This document shows, in pieces, positions 9,919 to 18,918 of a DNA stretch of 64,000 nucleotides; the first letter of the stretch is position 1, and the number at the start of each line of letters is the position of its first letter. Under the pieces are notes generated by a model, which made no database searches, was not told where the DNA came from, and worked only from the letters and a program-made list of their open reading frames with translations. The DNA comes from Dysgonomonas sp. Marseille-P4361 (GTDB lineage Bacteria; Bacteroidota; Bacteroidia; Bacteroidales; Dysgonomonadaceae). Made by a program: the position numbers and the translations under genes. Location of the stretch: assembly GCF_900343125.1 (NCBI RefSeq), contig NZ_OPYL01000006.1, forward strand, positions 62,001 to 126,000, written 5' to 3'.

Positions 9919-10726
9919 ATTCTTCAAATATTTCGAGGGTAAAATTCTCTCCATCAAATACGCCATAGGAGAAATAGTCTATCCAATCTCCTAATATGAC
10001 AATGCGTGAACTTGCTGAAAGCATCAAATCTAACATAATGTGGCGGTGACCAAAAACAAAGTAATTGATGTTTGGTGCAGTTTTGAGCTGTTGCTTGGCA
10101 AACAGTACCAGATGTTCTTTATCTTCGCCAAAATAAGGAGGATTCTCATGAGCAGTGCGGTTATGGTTTGACCACCATTGAGCAAATCCTACAGTCCAGC
10201 GAGGATGTATGGCTGCGTAAGGAATACGACAAAGTTTGCTGTGAAATATACTTCTCAATAACTTGAAAGATATAGATTCATCTCCTAGACCATCTCCATG
10301 AGCCAAGAAAAACTTCTTGCCACTAAAGTCGCGGACAAGAGGTCCTAAGTGAACTGTCATGCCGCACTCTTTTTGTAGGTAATCGGTAACCCAAATATCA
10401 TGATTGCCAATGAAGAAGTGTACTTCTATCCCAGAATCTGTTATTTCTGCTATTTTCCCTAATACACGAACAAAACCGCGCGGAACCACATTTTTGTATT
10501 CGAACCAGTAATCGAAAATATCACCAAGCAAATAGATGGCTTCGGCATCTTGTTTCGCCATGTCAAGCCAACGGCAAAGTTTTCTTTCAACATCATGTTG
10601 AGGGTACACCTCGCTTTTATTCATCTTGATGTTAGGAAGAGCAATTACCTGATGCTTATCGATGTTTTTTTTATGATATGCAGAACCAAGATGCACATCT
10701 GAAAGAAAATAGATTTTTTTCCCCAC
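9917..10726 (-). CDS. lpxH: UDP-2,3-diacylglucosamine diphosphatase (LpxH-like)
   Basis: This 269-residue calcineurin-like metallophosphoesterase probably hydrolyses UDP-2,3-diacylglucosamine to lipid X in lipid A synthesis, on the cytoplasmic face of the inner membrane. All metal-binding blocks are visible: SDVHLGS, GDIFDYW, GNHDIW, AHGDGLGD and FGHRHI. The LpxH assignment rests on length and the block pattern; other UDP-sugar hydrolases of the superfamily cannot be fully excluded. The start codon appears to be GTG at 10726, because no suitable ATG precedes the first motif. It lies 15 nt after the SufT-like gene, so the two are probably co-transcribed. Confidence 0.85.
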   Translation of the reverse strand: MGKKIYFLSDVHLGSAYHKKNIDKHQVIALPNIKMNKSEVYPQHDVERKLCRWLDMAKQDAEAIYLLGDIFDYWFEYKNVVPRGFVRVLGKIAEITDSGIEVHFFIGNHDIWVTDYLQKECGMTVHLGPLVRDFSGKKFFLAHGDGLGDESISFKLLRSIFHSKLCRIPYAAIHPRWTVGFAQWWSNHNRTAHENPPYFGEDKEHLVLFAKQQLKTAPNINYFVFGHRHIMLDLMLSASSRIVILGDWIDYFSYGVFDGENFTLEIFEE

Positions 10727-10741
10727 TTCAAATACTTTAGT

Positions 10742-11056
10742 TTAAAGGAATCCTAATTCGAGTTTAGCTTCTTCGCTAAGCATATCTTTGTTCCATTCAG
10801 GTTCGAATGTAAGATTTACGATTACATTATTTACTCCGGGTACAGATTCAACTTTGTATCTTACATCTTCCATAATGAAGTCAGCTGCCGGACAGTTAGG
10901 GGCAGTCAATGTCATTGTTATGGTTACATTTTTCTCATCATCGACATCGATCTCGTAAATAAGACCAAGGTCGAATATATTAACAGGTATTTCGGGATCG
11001 TATACCGTTTTTATCATGGTTACGATCTTACCTTCCAATTCTAATAAATCACTCAT
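10742..11056 (-). CDS. sufT: MIP18/SufT family iron-sulfur assembly protein
   Basis: This 104-residue DUF59-family protein has the core NIFDLGLIYEIDVDD and the conserved cysteine loop TLTAPNCPAADF. Relatives (SufT, PaaD, eukaryotic MIP18/CIAO2) help mature iron-sulfur proteins. No suf genes adjoin it here, so its client proteins cannot be inferred. An inverted repeat and a putative promoter lie upstream at 11088-11142. Confidence 0.88.
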   Translation of the reverse strand: MSDLLELEGKIVTMIKTVYDPEIPVNIFDLGLIYEIDVDDEKNVTITMTLTAPNCPAADFIMEDVRYKVESVPGVNNVIVNLTFEPEWNKDMLSEEAKLELGFL

Positions 11057-11087
11057 AATTATAATTCTAATCGTTTACGGACTATAA

Positions 11088-11131
11088 CAATAATATGGGT
11101 CTGTTAGTTTTGATAACATATCATATTATTG
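11088..11131 (-). repeat. Inverted repeat in the sufT leader
   Basis: CAATAATATG (11088-11097) and CATATTATTG (11122-11131) form a perfect 10-bp inverted repeat around 24 nt. On the minus strand it starts a few bases after the -7 element, so it would form a hairpin at the very 5' end of the sufT transcript. It could instead be an operator. It has no T-run and so does not look like a terminator for radC. Confidence 0.6.
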
Positions 11132-11134
11132 CTG

Positions 11135-11142
11135 CAAAAATA
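11135..11142 (-). promoter_or_regulatory. Putative -7 element for sufT-lpxH
   Basis: The minus strand reads TATTTTTG, about 80 nt before the sufT ATG. Confidence 0.5.
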
Positions 11143-11166
11143 GTGAAAAAAGATGAATCGGGCTTG

Positions 11167-11865
11167 CTATAGTCGACCTTTATCCAAATAGCTATAATAT
11201 GAGTCGTCGCAGATAATAAGATGATCGAGCAATTTTACATCCATAATCTCACCGGCTTCTTTCATTTTTAGCGTTATTTGGTCATCTTCTCTGCTTGGAT
11301 TGGTGTTGCCCGAAGGGTGATTGTGACAAAGAATTATTGCAGAGGATAAGGATTCAATCGCTTCTTTCATTATCATTCGTATGTCGATAACGGTACCGGC
11401 AATACCTCCTTTGCTGAGTTGTATTTTCTTTATAACTCTATTGGCTTTATTGAGTAGAAGAAGCCAAACTTCTTCGTGTTTTAAATCTGCTAGTATAGGA
11501 TGGAATAGTTGATAAACATCATCACTGGATGTTATTTGTGGCTGTGTTGCAATCTCGGATAACTTTCGTCGCCGTCCTAGTTCTAATGCAGCAGCGATGG
11601 TTATGGCTTTCGCTTCTCCAATTCCATTGAAGTTTTTTATCAGGTGCTTGATGTCTAGTTTGCCTAGAGTATTTAAGTTGTTCGAAACGCTGTGTAATAT
11701 CCGTTGAGCTAGTTCTACTGCGGTTTCTTTTTTGTTGCCCGAACCGATAAGTATTCCTAGTAGTTCTGCATCAGATAGAGCAGTAACTCCTTTTAAGAGC
11801 ATTTTCTCTCTTGGGCGATCTTCTATAGCCCAATCTTTGATGTTTAGTTTTAGTTTGTTTTCCAT
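11167..11865 (-). CDS. radC: RadC family JAMM-domain protein
   Basis: RadC-family protein of 232 residues when started at the ATG at 11865. The longer in-frame start at 11886 would run through the efp terminator and is unlikely. The N-terminal half is helix-hairpin-helix-like (residues about 15-85, LSDAELLGILIGSG and FNGIGEAKAITI). The C-terminal half is a JAMM/MPN+ metalloprotease-like domain with CHNHPSGNTNPSREDD. Despite the name, a direct DNA-repair role of RadC is doubtful; the biochemical activity is unknown. Confidence 0.94.
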   Translation of the reverse strand: MENKLKLNIKDWAIEDRPREKMLLKGVTALSDAELLGILIGSGNKKETAVELAQRILHSVSNNLNTLGKLDIKHLIKNFNGIGEAKAITIAAALELGRRRKLSEIATQPQITSSDDVYQLFHPILADLKHEEVWLLLLNKANRVIKKIQLSKGGIAGTVIDIRMIMKEAIESLSSAIILCHNHPSGNTNPSREDDQITLKMKEAGEIMDVKLLDHLIICDDSYYSYLDKGRL

Positions 11866-11868
11866 AAA

Positions 11869-11902
11869 AAAAAGAGGTATACCCAAAGATATACCTCTTT
11901 TA
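11869..11902 (-). terminator. Terminator of efp
   Basis: AAAGAGGTAT (11871-11880) pairs with ATACCTCTTT (11891-11900). On the minus strand the stem is followed by a run of U residues. It lies 22 nt after the efp stop and just before radC. Confidence 0.88.
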
Positions 11903-11923
11903 TGATATATAGAAAAGTTTTAA

Positions 11924-12490
11924 TTAGCTTTTCACTCTTTCCACATACGAACCGTCAGCTGTGTTGATCTTCACTTTGTCACCTTCGTTGATGAAAAGAG
12001 GAACACGTACTTCAGCTCCAGTTTCTACTGTCGCAGGTTTCAATGTGTTAGTAGCAGTGTCGCCTTTAATACCTGGTTCGGTATACGTAATCTCTAGTAT
12101 TACGTTTTGAGGCATTTCTGCAGTTAGGATCGTTTCTGTTTCAGCGTGTACTTGTACTTCAACCATGTCGCCTTCTTTAAGGAAAGCTACACCTGAGATC
12201 GTTTCTCCAGGGATAGAAACTTGTTCGAAAGTTTCAGTATTCATGAAGTTGTATCCCATATCATCCTGATAAAGGTATTGGTAAGGGCGTCTTTCGATAC
12301 GAACTTCGTCTAGTTTTACACCCGCATTGAATGTTCTTTCAAGGATACGGCCAGTTGTTACACTTCTCATTTTTGTGCGAACAAAAGCCGCACCTTTTCC
12401 TGGTTTAACGTGTAGAAATTCTACGATAACGAAGTATTGTCCATCTATGTCGATGCACATCCCGTTTCTTATATCTGCAGTAGTTGCCAT
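11924..12490 (-). CDS. efp: Elongation factor P
   Basis: EF-P (188 residues) relieves ribosome stalling at polyproline stretches. Three OB-like domains are present. The tip loop that reaches the peptidyl-transferase centre reads KPGKGAAF, so the modifiable residue is a lysine (K32) rather than the arginine found in some lineages. No modifying enzyme (EpmA, EarP) is encoded nearby. It has its own promoter overlapping the end of the peptidase gene upstream, and its own terminator. Confidence 0.97.
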   Translation of the reverse strand: MATTADIRNGMCIDIDGQYFVIVEFLHVKPGKGAAFVRTKMRSVTTGRILERTFNAGVKLDEVRIERRPYQYLYQDDMGYNFMNTETFEQVSIPGETISGVAFLKEGDMVEVQVHAETETILTAEMPQNVILEITYTEPGIKGDTATNTLKPATVETGAEVRVPLFINEGDKVKINTADGSYVERVKS

Positions 12491-12526
12491 TGTATTTTCT
12501 GTTTTATTGGTTAATTTTTAGAATTG

Positions 12527-12556
12527 CAAAGATAATAAAACTACTTATTTTACAAA
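12527..12556 (-). promoter_or_regulatory. efp promoter (-33/-7)
   Basis: On the minus strand TTTG (12556-12553) is followed after 18 nt by TATCTTTG (12534-12527), a full Bacteroidota -33/-7 pair. It overlaps the last codons of the upstream peptidase gene. Confidence 0.7.
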
Positions 12557-14692
12557 ACCTCTGTTTTTTAGTAGATAAATAGGATTAGGCTCTGCTCCTC
12601 TAAATTTCTTATAAAGAGTCATTGGTTCATCTGTGCCTCCTTTAGAAAGAACATTTTCGCGGAAAGCTTTAGCTGTCTCTTGATCGAAGATGTTTCCTTT
12701 TTCTACAAAAGCTTGGTATGCATCCGAGTCCAGAACTTCTGACCATAGGTAGCTATAGTATCCTGAAGAATAACCACCACTAAATACATGTTGGAAGTAA
12801 GTACTCTTATATCTTGGGATAATTTCTGAAATTAAACCTATTTGGTTCATTGCATCAGCCTCAAATTTGTTTACGTCAAGTTGTTTAAGGCTTTCTGTGC
12901 TTTTAGGGTCAAAGTTTTGAGAAGACGACATTGTATACCATTTCATGTCAAGAATAGCAGCAGCAACAAGCTCAGTAGTCATAAACCCTTGGTTGAAGTA
13001 ACCTGCGTTCTGTATTTTTTTGATAAGCTCTTCAGGTATAACTTCGCCTGTTTCGTAATGTTTCGCATATTCTTTTAATACTTCAGGTTCGAACGCCCAA
13101 TGTTCCATAACCTGAGATGGAAGCTCTACGAAGTCGCGAGCAACAGAAGTGCCTGAAAGACCGTAGTAAGTACATTTAGAAAGAAGACCGTGAAGACCAT
13201 GCCCAAACTCGTGGAACATAGTTTCTACTTGGTCTAATGTTAGTAGAGCTGGCTTTCCGTTGGCAGGAGGGTTATAGTTTCCTACATTATAGATTAGCGG
13301 ATGTACAAATTCGCCGTTAAATACTTCTTGTTTGCGGAAGCTGCTCATCCATGCTCCCGGGCGTTTTCCTGCACGCGCAAAGTCGTCGAAATAGATGATC
13401 CCGATAAGAGAACCATCTGCATCATTTACCTCATATGCTTTTACATCTTGTTGATATACAGGGATGTCTGTTCTTTGTTTAAAGGTGATGCCGTATAGTT
13501 TGTTTGCTACAGTGAAGACTCCGTTGCGTACATTATCTGCTTGGAAGTATGGTTTTAGAGCTTCTTCGTCAAGAGCATATTTCTCTTTACGTAGCTTTTC
13601 AGCATAATACCACCAGTCCCAAGATTCAATTTTGATATTGTGACCTTCTTTTTTTGCTATAGCTTGTAATTCATCACGCTCCTTTTTTGCCTGAGGTAGT
13701 GCATAGCTCCATATGTTGTTAAGAAGGCTCATCACATTCTCAGGAGTTTTAGCCATTGTTTCTTCTAGTACATAATCAGCGTGGGTCTTATAGCCAAGAA
13801 GATTCGCTTTTTCAAGTCTTAGAGCAACAATCTTTTTGATGTTCTCTTTGTTGTCGTATTCATTGTCGTTGTTTGCACGCATGTACATCGCTTTGTAAAG
13901 TTTTTCGCGCAAATCACGATTGTCAGCATACTGTAAGAATGGCTCCCAACTAGTTTTCCCTAGACCAAATAACCATTTGCCTTCCATTTTGTTATCTTTA
14001 GCGGCTTTAGCTGCTGCTGCGATCACATCTTCAGGCAGACCGGAAAGGTCTTCTTTTTTGTCAATTATCAGTTGGTAGTTGTCTGTCTCTTTCAATAAGT
14101 TTTGGTTGAAAGCTAAAGACGCTGAGCTTAATTCTTTATTGATCTCACGAAGACGAGCTTGTTTTGCTTCGTCAAGTAAAATACCAGAACGCACAAATCC
14201 TTTGTATGTTTCTTTTAGAAGTATTTTTTGCTCAGTTGTAAGGTTCGCTACACTTGCACTGTCATCATGAACCTGCTTGATACGATCGAATAGAGCAACG
14301 TTGAAGTTGATATTGTCGTAATGCTCTGTGCGTTTAGGTGTGATTTCTTTTTCTATTGCTTGGAATGTAGAGTCGGACATAGTGCCGGTCATAACAGATA
14401 ATACAGCACCCACTTTTCCCATCATACGTCCCGAGTGATCTAAAGCTACAATTGTGTTCTCGAAAGTAGGAGCCTCGTTGTTGTTTACTATAGCTTCTAT
14501 TTCGGCATTATGAATCTTCATTGCTTCTTCATAAGCAGGAAGAAAATGCTCAGCTTTTATAATGTCGAATGGAGGAACTCCATTAGGCGTATTGAATTCA
14601 GCCAAAAGCGGATTGTCTGAATTCTTATTGCTTGTATTGTCACAAGAATAAATCATGATAAATAAACTTAAAACAAGTAGAAACTTCTTCAT
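12545..14692 (-). CDS. dcp: M3 family peptidase (peptidyl-dipeptidase Dcp-like) lipoprotein
   Basis: This 715-residue zinc metallopeptidase of family M3 (thimet oligopeptidase/Dcp) trims dipeptides or short peptides. The zinc site FHEFGHGLHG lies near residue 495, and the downstream conserved region (ELPSQVMEHWAFEPEVL) supplies the third ligand region. The N-terminus is a lipoprotein signal (MKKFLLVLSLFIMIYSC), so the mature protein is probably anchored in the periplasmic face of the envelope, unlike cytoplasmic E. coli enzymes. Length is normal for Dcp. It is monocistronic, with a -7 element at 14725-14732. Confidence 0.94.
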   Translation of the reverse strand: MKKFLLVLSLFIMIYSCDNTSNKNSDNPLLAEFNTPNGVPPFDIIKAEHFLPAYEEAMKIHNAEIEAIVNNNEAPTFENTIVALDHSGRMMGKVGAVLSVMTGTMSDSTFQAIEKEITPKRTEHYDNINFNVALFDRIKQVHDDSASVANLTTEQKILLKETYKGFVRSGILLDEAKQARLREINKELSSASLAFNQNLLKETDNYQLIIDKKEDLSGLPEDVIAAAAKAAKDNKMEGKWLFGLGKTSWEPFLQYADNRDLREKLYKAMYMRANNDNEYDNKENIKKIVALRLEKANLLGYKTHADYVLEETMAKTPENVMSLLNNIWSYALPQAKKERDELQAIAKKEGHNIKIESWDWWYYAEKLRKEKYALDEEALKPYFQADNVRNGVFTVANKLYGITFKQRTDIPVYQQDVKAYEVNDADGSLIGIIYFDDFARAGKRPGAWMSSFRKQEVFNGEFVHPLIYNVGNYNPPANGKPALLTLDQVETMFHEFGHGLHGLLSKCTYYGLSGTSVARDFVELPSQVMEHWAFEPEVLKEYAKHYETGEVIPEELIKKIQNAGYFNQGFMTTELVAAAILDMKWYTMSSSQNFDPKSTESLKQLDVNKFEADAMNQIGLISEIIPRYKSTYFQHVFSGGYSSGYYSYLWSEVLDSDAYQAFVEKGNIFDQETAKAFRENVLSKGGTDEPMTLYKKFRGAEPNPIYLLKNRGFVK

Positions 14693-14724
14693 ATACTATT
14701 ATTTATAAAATATTGGTTTTTGTG

Positions 14725-14732
14725 CAAAAATA
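14725..14732 (-). promoter_or_regulatory. Putative -7 element for the M3 peptidase gene
   Basis: The minus strand reads TATTTTTG, about 33 nt upstream of the ATG. Confidence 0.5.
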
Positions 14733-14782
14733 GATAAAATTATGTGAGGCTGAAACTAATTGCCAGTGGGAGGGAGGAAAAA

Positions 14783-15256
14783 ATGAAGAAATTAACTAAA
14801 AAGTGGATTAAATTCATTAAACTTGTAAAAGCTAACTACAGAAAAATGAATAAAATATTAAAAAGGAAATCTTTTGTATATTTGATTTTACTCGTATGTG
14901 TCGCAGCTTTTGTTAGCTGTGCAGGCGATGTCGATAGCCAATTAAAGAAGATAGCCAAAGAGGCGAATGCTGAATGTCCGAAAATGTTGGATGAGTGGAC
15001 TCGATTAGATAGTTGTGCAGCACATCCGAATAAGAATTACAGTTATTATCATACAGTAGTAAATGAAGGATTGATTCTCGATGCTGATAAGTTTAAGGCA
15101 AGTTTTAAGCCTATAATCATAAGTATTATAAGAACTAATCCGGCAATGAAATATCTTCGGGAAAATGAAGTAACGTTGCGCTATTACTATACCGACGAAG
15201 TAAATAAAAATCAAACAACAATTGTGGTAACTCCTGAGGAGTATAAAAATAACTGA
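14783..15256 (+). CDS. Hypothetical lipoprotein
   Basis: I do not recognise the family. The ORF encodes a lipoprotein signal with a hydrophobic segment (SFVYLILLVCVAAFVSC) and a lipobox ending at VSC. The mature part is about 110 residues, with KKIAKEANAECPKMLD and a tyrosine-rich stretch. Two starts are possible. The ATG at 14783 has a strong purine-rich GGGAGG upstream but adds a very basic 21-residue lead. The ATG at 14846 gives a more usual lipoprotein signal. It ends one base before the YhcH gene, so the two are likely co-translated. Confidence 0.7.
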   Translation: MKKLTKKWIKFIKLVKANYRKMNKILKRKSFVYLILLVCVAAFVSCAGDVDSQLKKIAKEANAECPKMLDEWTRLDSCAAHPNKNYSYYHTVVNEGLILDADKFKASFKPIIISIIRTNPAMKYLRENEVTLRYYYTDEVNKNQTTIVVTPEEYKNN

Positions 15257-15257
15257 T

Positions 15258-15707
15258 ATGATTCTGGATAGCTTAAGCAATGCTGAGAAATACTACGAAT
15301 TGCATCCTTTGTTTAAGGATGCTTTTGATTATATAAAATCGACAAACTTTAAAGATGCGTCACTTGGAAAAATAGAGTTGAAGGGAGATGATCTGTTTGC
15401 TATTATTAGTGATAGTGATATGAGAACTCAGGCGGAAGCTCCTATCGAAGTGCATAATGAATATATTGATATACAACTTCCCGTCAGTTGTACTGAGGTC
15501 TTTGGATGGAAATTCAGAGCCGAACTTGTGCAAGAAGATGAGGTGTTTGACCCAAAAAGAGACATTCAATTTTTTAAGGATGAATATACCTCGTTGATTT
15601 CAGTCGCTCCGGGAAATTTTGTTGTCTTTTTTCCACAGGATGGACATGCGCCATGTATCGGAAACGGAACAGTGAGAAAAGTTGTAATCAAAATAAGGAA
15701 GAAATAA
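15258..15707 (+). CDS. YhcH/YjgK/YiaL family protein
   Basis: This 149-residue cupin-like protein belongs to the YhcH/YjgK/YiaL (DUF386) family. The diagnostic C-terminal FFPQDGHAPCIG is present (about residues 126-137), as is the central EVHNEYIDIQL. Family members accompany sugar catabolic genes (sialic acid, beta-galactoside) and are thought to bind sugars or act as anomerases. Here the neighbour is a glycogen branching enzyme 20 nt downstream, so a carbohydrate role fits but the substrate is unknown. Confidence 0.9.
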   Translation: MILDSLSNAEKYYELHPLFKDAFDYIKSTNFKDASLGKIELKGDDLFAIISDSDMRTQAEAPIEVHNEYIDIQLPVSCTEVFGWKFRAELVQEDEVFDPKRDIQFFKDEYTSLISVAPGNFVVFFPQDGHAPCIGNGTVRKVVIKIRKK

Positions 15708-15727
15708 AATCACTATAATCTATTACT

Positions 15728-17734
15728 ATGCTTAAATTAATAAAAAACGATCCTTGGTTGAAACCTTATGCAGATGCAATAGAAGGAAGGTATAATTATG
15801 CAATAAAGAAAGAAAAAGAATTAACCAATGATGGAGAAAAAACTCTTTCTGAGTTTGCCTCAGGTTATTTATATTTTGGTTTGCATAAGACGAGTAAGTC
15901 GTGGGTGTTTCGTGAATGGGCACCTAATGCTACAGCCATATATATGGTCGGTGATTTTAATGGTTGGCAACGAACGGAAGAATTTAAACTGTATCCAATC
16001 GATAATGGAGAATGGGAATTGAAAGTTCCTTTGAAGAAAATTAAACATGGTGATTTATATAAGCTCAACGTTATCTGGGATGGAGGAGAAGGAGAGCGTA
16101 TCCCAGCATGGGCTACTCGTGTGGTACAGGACTCAAATACTCATATATTCAGTGCTCAGGTTTGGGAGCCGGATGAGCCATACCAATTTAAGAAGAAAAC
16201 GTTTAAACCCAAGACAGATCCTCTGTTGATATATGAGTGTCATATCGGGATGGCTGTGGAGGAAGAACGTGTGGGAACATATGAAGAATTTCGTGTGAAT
16301 ATTCTTCCTCGTATCAAAGAAGATGGGTATAATGCGATTCAAATAATGGCTATACAGGAGCATCCTTACTATGGATCTTTTGGATACCATGTTTCCAGCT
16401 TTTTTGCTCCATCTTCGCGCTTTGGTACACCTGATGAGTTAAAACATCTGATTGACGATGCTCATGCTTTAGGATTGACGGTTATAATGGATATTGTTCA
16501 TTCGCATGCAGTGAAAAATGAGTTGGAAGGATTAGGTCGATTTGACGGATCTTACTCTCAATATTTTCATGAAGGCGAAAGAAGAGAGCATCCGGCATGG
16601 GATTCTTTGAACTTTAATTATGGACGTGATGAAGTCTTGCACTTCTTGCTGTCGAATTGTAAATATTGGCTCGAAGAATTTAAATTCGACGGTTTTCGTT
16701 TCGATGGAGTAACGTCTATGATCTATTATAGTCATGGACTAGGAGATAGTTTTACGGGTTATGCTGATTACTACAATGGTAATGAAGATGGTGATGCAAT
16801 TGCTTATCTGACATTGGCTAATAAACTAATTCATGAAGTGAAGTCTCAAGCAATCACGATTGCTGAAGAAGTGAGTGGTATGCCTGGACTTGCAGCTAAA
16901 ATAAAAGACGGAGGTTACGGGTTCGATTATCGTATGGCAATGAATATCCCTGACTATTGGATAAAAATAATAAAAGAGAGAAGGGATGAGGATTGGCATC
17001 CTAGCGGTATTTTCTGGGAATTGACGAATCGCCGTGAAGATGAAAAAACAATCTCTTATGCTGAAAGCCACGATCAAGCTTTGGTAGGAGATAAAACAAT
17101 TGTATTCCGTCTGATAGATGCTGATATGTATTGGTATATGTCGAAGCATTATGGTAGTTCTTATGCTACAGAACGAGGAATCGCTTTGCATAAGATGATA
17201 CGATTAGCTACAGTCTCAACTATAAATGGAGGATATCTAAACTTTATGGGGAATGAATTTGGACACCCCGAATGGGTAGATTTTCCTCGCGAAGGGAATG
17301 GTTGGTCTTATATTTATGCCCGCAGACAGTGGTGGCTTGCAGATAATAAAGATTTGAAATATCACTATTTGGGTGATTTTGATCGGGATATGTTAGGATT
17401 GATTTCCTCTGTGAAACATTTTGAGAAAACCCCTGTTGTAAAACTGTGGGATAAAGATGACGATCAGATCTTGGCTTATCAGCGGGGGGATTTAATATTT
17501 GTATTCAATTTTAGCCCTAATAAATCATTTACAGATTACGGTTTTCTTGCGCCTCAAGGGAAATACAAAGTAGTTCTGAATTCGGATGACGCCGCATATG
17601 GAGGAAATGCATTGGTTGACAATTCTGTTGAGCATTTTACCCAAGAAGATAAGCTATATGCTAAAGACGGGAAAGGCTGGTTGAAGCTATATATTCCAGC
17701 GCGTATAGCATTCGTGTTGAAAAAAGAAGATTAG
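15728..17734 (+). CDS. glgB: 1,4-alpha-glucan branching enzyme
   Basis: GlgB (668 residues) transfers an alpha-1,4 chain segment to form alpha-1,6 branches in glycogen. A CBM48 domain occupies about residues 45-140 (WAPNATAIYMVGDFNGW), and the GH13 barrel follows. Catalytic blocks are visible: MDIVHSHAVKN, GFRFDGVTSM (nucleophile near D327), TIAEEVSG (acid/base near E380) and AESHDQAL. The pattern is closer to the eukaryote-like GH13_8 branching enzymes than to E. coli GlgB. It probably shares a transcript with the YhcH gene. No glycogen synthase is adjacent; a short GT5-like gene lies at 56 kb. Confidence 0.96.
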   Translation: MLKLIKNDPWLKPYADAIEGRYNYAIKKEKELTNDGEKTLSEFASGYLYFGLHKTSKSWVFREWAPNATAIYMVGDFNGWQRTEEFKLYPIDNGEWELKVPLKKIKHGDLYKLNVIWDGGEGERIPAWATRVVQDSNTHIFSAQVWEPDEPYQFKKKTFKPKTDPLLIYECHIGMAVEEERVGTYEEFRVNILPRIKEDGYNAIQIMAIQEHPYYGSFGYHVSSFFAPSSRFGTPDELKHLIDDAHALGLTVIMDIVHSHAVKNELEGLGRFDGSYSQYFHEGERREHPAWDSLNFNYGRDEVLHFLLSNCKYWLEEFKFDGFRFDGVTSMIYYSHGLGDSFTGYADYYNGNEDGDAIAYLTLANKLIHEVKSQAITIAEEVSGMPGLAAKIKDGGYGFDYRMAMNIPDYWIKIIKERRDEDWHPSGIFWELTNRREDEKTISYAESHDQALVGDKTIVFRLIDADMYWYMSKHYGSSYATERGIALHKMIRLATVSTINGGYLNFMGNEFGHPEWVDFPREGNGWSYIYARRQWWLADNKDLKYHYLGDFDRDMLGLISSVKHFEKTPVVKLWDKDDDQILAYQRGDLIFVFNFSPNKSFTDYGFLAPQGKYKVVLNSDDAAYGGNALVDNSVEHFTQEDKLYAKDGKGWLKLYIPARIAFVLKKED

Positions 17735-17804
17735 TCTTTGTTAAAATGAGTTTTTCAATTGCTTCGTTTATCGTTAGGATGACAGTAAGCTGAAAATTTT
17801 TGAT

Positions 17805-17812
17805 TATTTTTG
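17805..17812 (+). promoter_or_regulatory. Putative -7 element for manA
   Basis: TATTTTTG lies 41 nt before the manA ATG. Confidence 0.5.
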
Positions 17813-17852
17813 CATCATAATTTTCTATTTAATAAAGTAAAATATAAATAAA

Positions 17853-18827
17853 ATGAATTTATATCCATTAAAGTTTAAACCCATCCTAAAGTCTATTATT
17901 TGGGGAGGGAACGATATATGTAAGTTTAAAGGGATTACACCCGAAGAAGAAGGAGTTGGAGAGAGCTGGGAAATATCAAGTGTTGAAGGAAATGTTTCTG
18001 TTGTAGCTAACGGAGAATTGGAGAATAAGGACCTGACTGATGTTATCGCTACTTATAAAGAACAGCTTTTGGGAAAGAAAAATTTTGAAACTTTCGGAAC
18101 AACATTCCCTTTGCTGATTAAATTTATAGATGCTCGTGATAATTTATCAATACAAGTACATCCGGATGATGAATTGGCTAAGAAAAGACATAATTCGTTT
18201 GGTAAAACAGAAATGTGGTATGTGATAAATGCTGCACCCGGAGCATTTCTTTATTCAGGCTTCGAGAAGCAAATGACTCCAGAATCGTATGTCGAAAGCA
18301 TAGAAAACAATACATTTGTAGACTTTCTGGCTAAACACGATGTGAAAAAAGGAGATGTTTTCTTCCTTCCTGCAGGTCGTGTGCATGCTATAGGTGCTGG
18401 TACATTTATAGCCGAAATACAACAAACATCGAATATTACATATCGTATCTATGACTATAATCGTACAGATGCGAATGGGAATCCGCGTGAATTGCATACA
18501 GAGTTAGCGAAAGATGCAATTGATTTTAAGTTGTATGATGATTATCAAACATCTTATGAAAGAAAAGAGAATCAACCGGTAGAATTGAAGTCGTGCCGTT
18601 ACTTCACTACTAATCTGTTAGAGCTGACAAAAGGTGTAACAAGAGATTATTCTGCTATCGACTCTTTTGTGGCTTATATCTGCATGGGTGGCTCATGTAA
18701 CATAAGAGATAATAAAGGGAACGATTTACATATCAAACAAGGAGAAACTGTTCTTATCCCCGCAGATACCGAAAATGTATTTATAGCGCCGGAGGGTGAT
18801 GTGTTACTTCTTGAAACATATGTGTGA
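17853..18827 (+). CDS. manA: Mannose-6-phosphate isomerase, class I
   Basis: This 324-residue zinc enzyme interconverts mannose-6-phosphate and fructose-6-phosphate. The cupin zinc site includes IQVHPDDELA with TEMWYVI just after it, and the catalytic region reads GRVHAIGAGTFIAEIQ. It is the short type of class I enzyme, common in Bacteroidota and Firmicutes. It supplies GDP-mannose precursors or allows mannose use. It is flanked by its own promoter and by a hairpin before hemH. Confidence 0.95.
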   Translation: MNLYPLKFKPILKSIIWGGNDICKFKGITPEEEGVGESWEISSVEGNVSVVANGELENKDLTDVIATYKEQLLGKKNFETFGTTFPLLIKFIDARDNLSIQVHPDDELAKKRHNSFGKTEMWYVINAAPGAFLYSGFEKQMTPESYVESIENNTFVDFLAKHDVKKGDVFFLPAGRVHAIGAGTFIAEIQQTSNITYRIYDYNRTDANGNPRELHTELAKDAIDFKLYDDYQTSYERKENQPVELKSCRYFTTNLLELTKGVTRDYSAIDSFVAYICMGGSCNIRDNKGNDLHIKQGETVLIPADTENVFIAPEGDVLLLETYV

Positions 18828-18860
18828 ATTGAGGGGAAAATAGAAATTTAATCTAAATAT

Positions 18861-18909
18861 AACGGAACCACCAATTTCTTTTTATGAATAGAATTTGGTG
18901 GTGTTCGTT
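18861..18909 (+). terminator. Terminator-like hairpin between manA and hemH
   Basis: An imperfect stem of about 16 bp pairs 18861-18878 with 18891-18909 (core ACCACCAA/TTGGTGGT), with two single-base bulges. The tail is only moderately T-rich, and the stem ends 9 nt before the hemH ATG. It may terminate manA, or fold in a read-through transcript and mask the hemH start. Confidence 0.6.
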
Positions 18910-18918
18910 TCTTTAACG

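Noticed and set aside
11866-11886. Upstream ATG for radC
   Set aside because: It would place the start inside the efp terminator hairpin; the start at 11865 matches the family better.
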